Source: Crocodylus rhombifer
Lineage: Eukaryota; Chordata; Crocodylia; Crocodylidae
Assembly: GCA_038503035.1 (NCBI GenBank)
Contig: JAVSML010020424.1
Coordinates: 173,971 to 237,970, forward strand
Direction of reading: 5' to 3'
DNA: 64,000 bases
In this document: piece by piece, positions 24,201-33,200 of the stretch
How the letters are laid out: each line of letters begins with the position of its first letter
Numbering within the stretch: the first letter of the stretch is position 1
Program-made: the position numbers and the translations under genes
The notes under the pieces: model-generated
The model's input: the letters and a program-made list of their open reading frames with translations, nothing else
What the model was told of the DNA's origin: nothing
Databases searched by the model: none

Positions 24201-27200
24201 TTAGTTTAAGCCAAAGGCTGCCTTCCTCTTGCTGCCCAAAAGTACCTTCTTGTCTTTGTTGCTTCACTGTCCTGGCCCACAACTGACCCATGCAGCTGTC
24301 TGTAGTACGCTGAGAACCTTTCCAGGGAAAGCTGCTTTGCAGCCCTGAGACGATGGCTCTTGTCTGCAGGTCTCTGCACTGCATGTGCTGCAAACCCTGG
24401 TGCGCGGCTCTGGCTTGGGAAACGCACTGCTGCAATACGTCACACCTATGATGAGTCTGTTCCTGAAGGCACTGGGCTCTCCTTGTTGGGCCATGAGAAA
24501 TGCAGCCATCCAGCTCTTCAGTGAGTAACATGTTTGTAAACTATACACTGTGCGCCCGCATGCATCTCCTCATAATCAGTGAACCTCTGTGGCAGCCATA
24601 CCTTGGCTCCTGTCTGCCCTTTAGGATCTTCTCAGAAACTAACTGGAGAGTGAGCAAGAAAAGCATGTGAGAAATTAGGGTGATGGTAGGGTTGGGTGGG
24701 GGTGGGGATGAGTGTCACAGTTTGCCAAGTGCATAATCCAGAGCCAACCTTTGGGCGAGTTCTAAGCTTCATGACTTGTCTCAGTGTCCTAATACACACA
24801 GCGTCCTTCACATGCAGCCACGTCTGGGGTGGAGGGTGGCACAGCTGGAGAAGTGTGAGGTACTGGACAGGGACACAAGCCAACACATCAGAGGATCTTT
24901 ACTGCTCAGCAGAATGGATGAAACCTTTTCAGAGTTTCTTTGCAGAGAGCCCCCAACACAGTTTCTGAGCCTCTTCTGCTCATTGTCTTTCAGGTGCCCT
25001 CACCACTCGAATGCTGGGTCAGAAGCGGAGTCGGGACGATAGCCGCCCCCAGGATGGGGTGAGCCCTCAGGCATTCTTCAGCCACTACCCCCAGCTGAAA
25101 GACATCTTGCTGGGGGAACTGCAGTCTGCTCTGGAGATGGAAAGAGAGCCCAAGGAAGGGAGGCTTCGCCTCTGCCCCTCTCTCCATGCTATCCTCACGC
25201 TCCTGGCAAAACTCCAGCCTGGTGCAGATGCCTTGGACAGGTAGAGAAAATGGGGATAGGGCCACCTTTCCAGGGAGACAGGGGTCAGGCACATGTTTGG
25301 CAAACTGGGGTCACTGCTGTGTCCAGAGTGAAGTTAACATCTGGAGCTAGTGGCTTGGAGAGGCTTTCTTCAGCAACAGGGAAGGGTGCTGCCTTCTGTA
25401 GGTTTATGACATGGTGACACAGGATGAGAATCGTCAGCAAGTACAGCCACACGTCAGGGAGACACTGTCCTAACCCAGCCAATACAGAGGAGTAGAGCCC
25501 AGGAATAAAGAGATTCCTTTCCTAGTTCTTAATTTAAACTCCATCCAGCGGGGAAAATAACCAGCAGGGGCCTAATCTTGTGTCCTGCTATGCCTTTACT
25601 CTGCAGCATCTCTACCTGTTTTCTGGAGCCCCTGCTTCAGCTTGCAGGAAACCCTATCTATGCTGTGCGAGCCATGGCAGCCAAGGCTTTGGTTCCTGTT
25701 GTCCCTGCCTCTGAATACGGGAGCATCCTGCTGCGGTTGGCTGGTGACTTGAATAAGCCAGGAAGCATCTTATCTCACAATGCCCTCCATGGGCAGCTCC
25801 TCCAGATCAGGGCTGTGCTGGCTCAGGCTTTGGCCATGAACTGGTGAGTGAGTTTCCATTTGTCTTTCCTTTACAACCTCCAGTTCCCTTGGCTGTAGGA
25901 TGAGCCTTGTGATGCTGACTCCAAAGCCAGGCTGATAGTGTGGAGGGCCTAGTATGGAGATGGCCAGTGTAACATTGAAATTCATGTCAAAGCAGTACTT
26001 GCCAGCCAGGCAGACTTGCAGCTCAGCTGGTGACTCCCTTCCATTGCTTGTGGCAATCCAACATTTTGGGAAATGGTGCACATGGATATTTATTTAAAGC
26101 AGATCACGTTTGAAGTGTGCTACAGAGTAGACAGTGCAGGAACCTGTACGCTGATGACATGTTCTAGCTGAGTGCAAGGGTAGGTAGTAGGTTTGTATCA
26201 CATACCCAAGAAACAAGGGAAAAGAAACCATTAACAACATGCCTGACTCAGGCAAGACAGGCTGAATAGTTAAGGCAATGCCCTCCTCCCTCCCAAGAGG
26301 TTGTAAGGCAGAGGTCTGCAGGGAGAGGCAAGCCAACACACCTACATCTTAGTCATTTAATTGTTGAACAGTAACCATTGTTGTTGGCATCTGCTAAGTT
26401 CTGCCACTTCCTTACAGTTTGTCAAGAGATGCCAGGCTTTCCATTGCTCAGCAGCTAGAAGGTCACATCTGGATGGTCACCCCTGCACAGTGGTGCCCCC
26501 TGATTCGCTCTGCCTACCTCCAAGTAATCTCCCTTCTGGTGGAAACCTGCACCCAGAGTTTTGTAGAGCATATCCAAAGGATTGTGAGCAGTGAACTGGG
26601 CAGCCTCAGGCCTGGGCAGAAAGCAGGATCTTCTGATGTCCAGGTATTGTCTTTCCTGAGGATATACTTGTTGTGACTAAGTGGAAACACAGAAATATGT
26701 CAAGCATGAGAAATACGCTATCATGTTCCAATTACAAACCAGCCCTGCATATAAGTTGACCCCACATTTTCAGGCTCCATTTTAGAAAAAGCAGCTCCCC
26801 ACCCTTCAGATGTCAACATGTTCAAACGTTTCTGTGAGAGTGTCACAAATTAGGCGGATTATTTGAGACCTGCTAATAGGCTGACCCTGTGTTTAAGTAG
26901 AGTGCAATCTGTATTTGTTTTGGGGGAAAGACTTCAGCTTATCATCAGAATCATACAGTACAACAAGAATAAGTTCTTAGCACAGAGTCCAACTGTCAGG
27001 GGAATCATTGACCACTGGAAACTCTTTGTTGGGTGTGGATTAAAGCAGAGGAATGAGTTGTCATCATCACTCTCAAACTCAGGGGGTCAGAGCATGATCT
27101 GTTGGGAAAGAGAACTGTCCAGGAATCAGAGAGGATCATAGAAGATGAGGGTTGCAAGGGACCTTAAGAGGTCATCTAGTCCAACTCCCTGCTCAGAGGA

Positions 27201-30200
27201 GGACCATCCCCAACTAGATCATCCCAGCCAGCACTTTGGAGGATCTCCTGTGTTTTGTTCCCAGCTCTTCGTGCAAGTTTTCTCCGTCTCACTTTTCCTA
27301 TCTGTACAATCAGAACAGTGCCTGTCCACCTTCCTGTGCTGTTTTGAGGCTTAACATATTGATGTTAGAAATGCTTTTAAATAAAAAGTCTGCACCAAGG
27401 TTACAGAAATGATGTCTTGGTGCAGTTATTTCATTTAGTGCTTTTATTACCTGAGCAAGCACAGAGGTAGGATACTCAGAGCTAGTCAATACCAGTGGGA
27501 TCCTCCCCCATTCTGGGGATCTGGGACCTTCATTCAGAGCATGTGAATGGCTGTTCTGCTTTTCTGCCAGATCGGCTCTGCTGTGTTCCATCAAGTTATC
27601 GCCTGCTTCCTCTGCAGCGAGGCAGCAAGACTGGCTGGCACTGAGAGAGTTGGCGCAGTCTGCTCACTCCTTCAAGAATCGGATGCTGATGTACAATTAG
27701 CCATCTTGACCTGGGTGGTTGAAAGGGAAGAAGAAAGGTGCAAGGAGTTGGAAAAGGCTCTCCGGCAAACATTACTGGTAAGTGAGGCGTTGCTTTAGGC
27801 CTTAAGTCAGAGCGGACCTACAAGCCCTGCTCAGTGTTAACGTAAATGGATCCTTACATTGAGGGACAGATTGGGCATCCTGAATTTTGACGTACTCGTC
27901 TAGTTAGAGGTTCCTAAAGCACCATCACCTGTGGTGCTTTCTAGTCTTACTTTGATGGGACTTTGATACCATGTCTCCAGAGCTGAGTGGCTAGAGCATT
28001 AATCCACTGCTCCTCCTAGGCTCCTGTTTAGCTGTTTATTTATTTTCGTTAAAAGAAAGAAAAATGTCTTCTCCCAACTCTTGAGTTTTACTGGCTTTTT
28101 CAGTGGGAAGGTCTGACCCCTTCTTTCTCTGGAGGTTAAGCCTGCACCTTCCTTCCCTTTCTTAATTAGGACAACTTATGGTCAGCACTACAAAATACAA
28201 GGAACAGAGAGGTCCTGAAGTCATATCTGGAGGCTTTGATGCATCTTCACAGAAGTCCTACATCTCGGACCCAGGTTGTTTCCCATAAACTGTTGGGGTC
28301 TACATCAGCATGTGTTGGTGTCCTGTTGTCTATGGCGGAAGCAGGCTCTTCTGGGCCAGATCTCATCTTCCAGGCATTGTGCGTGGCTAGCTTGCTCTTT
28401 GTCCTGGGGTAAGTAGATTCTCAGGACTCTTATCAGCCTTTTCACTGAAGCAGCCCAATGGCCTGAAGGCAATAGAAGTTTTGCCACAGGGTTTAGGAGG
28501 GGCAGCACAGAGCCCTTATGGGAGCAAATACTTCTTGCTGTTTCCTTTATGCTTTTATCCTGGAGGTTATTGTACTGTTACCGGGTTTGCAGTTCTACTC
28601 TCTTGCTTGAGTTTTTTTGGCGATTTGAGCCATCCCAACTCTACCTGCTTGACTGGAACAAGCATTAGCATTCTGGGCTGCATGATGATGGGGCTGATAC
28701 TAATTTATCATCTTCACCAAAACAGGAGGGTTAAAAACAGTGAAAACAAGGACATTGTTTCCATCCTCTTTGTTGTACTAAAGTTTTCCTCATCCTTCAT
28801 TCTTTTATTCACTTTGGCAGTCTTTTGTTTTGCTCCAGTGCCAAGGGACTGACAACAGCTTCACTAGTACATAGCCAGAGGGAAAAGATGAGTTGGATAG
28901 AATAAATGACCTAAATCTGACCTTGAACCTTCCTTCTTTCTCTGTTCTGTGACAGTTCCAAACCCAAGGATGATTCCCTGCTGGAGCGATGGTGCCTAAT
29001 ACTTGAGCAATACAGTAAATCTGTTTCTTGTGAGGTGCTGAGACTGGGAGCAGCAAGATCTCTCAAGCTAGCAGGAGCTGATATGGTGCAGAATGCCCTG
29101 GAAGCCTTTTGCCCATCTCTTACATCAGTGGCTGTGCGGTATGTAGCCGATACCACTTATCCCACTGGCACGTACATCAGGCTTTCCTTGCCATCAGCCC
29201 CTTTCCTGGACTACCATTAACACCCAAAAAACTCTAACTTCCTTTTTCCTCTGAGTACCCCACATTTCCTCTCTGCATTTCTCAGCTTGGGCAATGAAAA
29301 TGTCCTACTCAGTTTCACATGAATGCCTTCCTGTGTTCTCTACCCTCACCATAGCCAGTTGTACACAGTGTAGGAAAGGTTAAATTCAAACAAAATTACC
29401 TGTTGGGATTTGAATAAAAATTTCTGAAACATTTCTGTTGATTTGTGTCACAAAACAAAACGCTAACAAACTCTTTCATGGCATCTGTATAGAAATACTC
29501 AAAATAATTTGTTGTGGGTGCTTTGGCCGGAGTGACGGTGGTGGCAAGGTTACAGGAATACAGCATGTCCTCAGATGAAAAGGCAAAGATAGCATCTTTA
29601 TTAAACAATCTCCAGAGGTGGCCAGTTACCCCCCTGACCACTCTTGTATCTGCCTTTCCCTACTATGCAGCTGTTTCCTTTATTTCTTTTGAATATAAAC
29701 TCTTGTAGACAGAGCCTGTGGCTTTTGTGTAGGTAAACACACAACGCACTGCAAGGCCTCCCAGAAGCAGGAAAAAAAAAAAGACCCTCTAAATGGTTCA
29801 GCAGGACTTTCCTGTTAATTCTTCACAGTGAAAAAAACAATTTATCCCCCAGCATTGTATTTATATGGCTTAAGAATGCATAGTCCCTGCACTGTGGAAT
29901 GCCATTTGCTTTCTTTTTCCACTCAGGCTGATAGATGTGGGCATTTACCTGCTACAGGATGAGGTTCAGGAAGTAAGGCGGGAAGCTGCAGTCTTTGCCA
30001 GCTATGTTCAGCAGGTCTCAGGAACATCACCTCAAGAGAGTTGTGTCTTCATCCAGGGTAACAGAGGGCTCACGTGCCTGCTACAGCTTCTCCTGGAAAA
30101 GTTTGGGGGTCACCAAAAAACCTTTGATGTTTTGCTGTGCCATCTCCCCCGAGTAGATCTCAGCAGCATTTTGAAAGAGCTGGAGGCCAAGAAGTGAGTA

Positions 30201-33200
30201 GCTATGATCATAAAATTGTTGATAAGGTCAGATGCATGCATGTGCATAGGATCATGCACATGCACATGCAGTGCATCACACACACAGTCCATGTGCCTGA
30301 AGTTCTGTGTTCATAGAATCATAGAAGTTGGGTTGGAAGGACCTGGTAGATCTTCAGGTCCAACCCCCTGCCTGGGCAGGAGAAAAACTGGGCTCAAATG
30401 ACTCCAGCCAGGTAGGCATCAAGCCTCTTCTTAAAGACCCCCAGGGTAGGAGCCAGCACCACTTCCCTTGGAAGTTGGTTCCAGATGCTAGCCGCCCTGA
30501 CAGTGAAGTCGTTCTTACAGATACCTAATCTAAATCTTTACTCTCCAACAACTTGTGGCCGTTATTCCTTGTTATACCAGGGGGCGCTGGGGAAACAAGG
30601 CCTCTCCCAAACCCTTCTGGTCCCCCCTAGTGAGTTTAGAGATGGTCACCAGGGCCCCCCCCGGCCTTCTCTTGTGAAGGCTGAACAGGTTCAGGTCCCG
30701 CAGTCTCTCATTGTAGGGTCTGCCCTGTTGTCCCCAGATCGTGCAAGTGGCCTCCTCTGGACCCTCTCCACGTTGTCCACATCCCTCCTGAAGTGGGGCG
30801 CCCAAAACTGGACCCAGTACTCCAGCTGCGGCCTGACCAGTGTCGCGTAGAGGGGGAGGATCACCTCCTTGTTCCTGCTCGAGATGCACCTGTGGATGCA
30901 GGACAAGGTCCGGTTAGCCCTGCCAACCGTGACCTCGCATTGTCAGCCTGTGTTCATCTTGGAGTCAGTAACGGCTCCAAGATCCCTTTCTGCCTCTGTG
31001 CTCTCAAGAAGGGCATTTCCTATCTTATAAGTGTGCTGCTGGTTACTACTGCCCAAGTGCAGCACGCTGCACTTGTCACTATTGAAGCACATCCTGTTTT
31101 TGTTAGCCCACCCCTGCAACCTATCCAGGTCTTGCTGCAGTCTTTCCCTCCCTACTGTTGTGGCCAAGAAGGATACAAAATAACTGAAAAGGAAATGCAT
31201 CTTTGTGCTTCTCCTATCCTAGATTCACTTCACTCTGGTCCAAACTCTCAGTATATAATAGAGTAGCTGTTCCAACTTTCTCTGTCTTAATAGCTTCAAG
31301 GGGCTGATACAGACACTGGGGATTGCTATGGCAAAGGAAGCCTTGAGCATGCCTGATTTTTCCCAGCCATGTCCCCCCCATATTGGCTCTAGACATAAGA
31401 ATGCTTCTATGATGGTTCGGTGCAACAGTAGTAAACCCATATGCTGGAGCAATCTGCCCATCATTAGCTATGCCAGCAGTGCATCACAAAGCAACTGTTA
31501 CGTAGATAAGGACCAAGAAGCATGTGCCTCCAAGATGCAAGGAAAATCAGAAAAGCTTTATCAGAGAGACCAAATGACCAGTCTCTGATATCCAGCTTAA
31601 AAACATGATCACTAGTTCCCTGTGCACTAGCAATTCCAATATGGAGGTACTCAGTCTCCTCCCAGGAGCCATTGTCTCTGAAGAGAACAAATACAGTGTG
31701 GTTTTCTCTATCCCCAGGCGAAAAACCATTTCAGTTGGTATTTTAGAGGTTTCAAGGAAGAATCGCTTTGCTAAGAGCAGATGCAAAAATAGGCGCTGCA
31801 AAAAGACTGATCACCTTAGGTCAAGTCCTTGATAAAAATTTCCAAGTGGGATTTAGACCAAGCAAGAGAAGAGAGGCCAGGGCTAGGAGCCAAACCTGAT
31901 TCCTCTTTTGCCACAGTTTGAATAAGCAATCCTCAGGCAAGTCGCTTTGACCATGATTCTCAAACGCAGATGCCAGAGGTCAGGCAGCCAAGGTCCATTT
32001 TTGAGCACCATGTCCAAAGTTTCTTTCAAGAGGCTGAATACCCAACTCCCAGGACTTCACTGCTGGCTGTGCTTCCTCAGCACCTTGCACCTACATTTGA
32101 TCATCATGGCTTTGAACACAAGTCTCTCCCAAGGGAGCTGTTCTGAATCAGGACCTGATGATGGTATAGGGTTGTGACAACTTGCTCTACAAGTGCTCTG
32201 TGTTGTTAGCAGCATCTTCAAGCAGTAGGAGGGACTCATCCTCCTAAAAAGTAGGCCTCTAGTCTTTCAATGCCATAAGGAATTGAAGCAGCAGCAGGAC
32301 TGGGAAATACAATAAATGCAAGAGGTCCACGGTCTTGTGGGGTTTAGTCATATATGTGAAAATCCCCACATAGTGTTTGTCTGGTTATACAGCCCCCACT
32401 GCCTCAGTATCACATCAACAGGTCATTGTGAAATTCAACAGTAGCTTCTGTGTGTATGGTGGGGAAAGGAACAGATGGATCAGACCCCACACAAGGTTCA
32501 CCATGGGATCTGGCTTCTCTTTCAGAGTCATCAGTCTGTATAAGGAGGATGAACCAAATGTTTTTGCAGAGCCAGCTGTCTTATCCCGAATACTGCTCCC
32601 CTTCCTCCTCCAAATGCTAGACGGTGTGTCCACATGCACCCAGCCTTGGGAGTCTGTGTTACACTGGCTGAGAGCCACTGGTCCTGGTATCTTACACAAT
32701 TTGCAGCAGTGCAAGCACTGGTGGAGCCAAGGTATGTAGCTACACTGGCAGAGCATCTAATTCCCTTTCCACAGTGGGCTGGCAGGTAGCCCACAGCACG
32801 TATGCAACATCCATTCAAAACATACAGGCTCCATTATACGCAGGGCATACATGATGCGCCAGTCCTTTCAGTTCTCTAGTGGTGGAATTATAGCTCTAAA
32901 AGATGGAGTAAGCAGAACACAAACTGGTTTCTGACCAAGCTTTCCAGAGTTCAGCTGCATCTTGTTAACAGGCCATGAACAATGCTTTCAAGGATATATG
33001 GGCTTGGAGGCTTTGGTTACTTGGGAATTGCATCTCAAAATCCCCCTACTGTTACCTCCATAATCAGTTCTCTGCCATCAGCCAGGAAACATGCAGTAGA
33101 GTCTGAGTCCTAGAGCTATCTGGCTGCGCCCGATGTATCCCTGGGTATACGGAGGCAGACCGCCAGTGGAGCTGCCAGGCTCCATCTTATATACTGGAGA

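Noticed and set aside
24001..24209. Open extension of exon 21 past 23942
   Set aside because: The CAG|GTGAAA donor at 23943 is followed by sequence unlike the family, and exon 22 continues the conserved protein in the right phase.
28481..28852. Hydrophobic open frame in intron 27 resembling a membrane protein
   Set aside because: AT-rich intronic sequence gives Phe/Leu-rich translations by chance. It sits between two well-supported exons and has no splice signals of its own.
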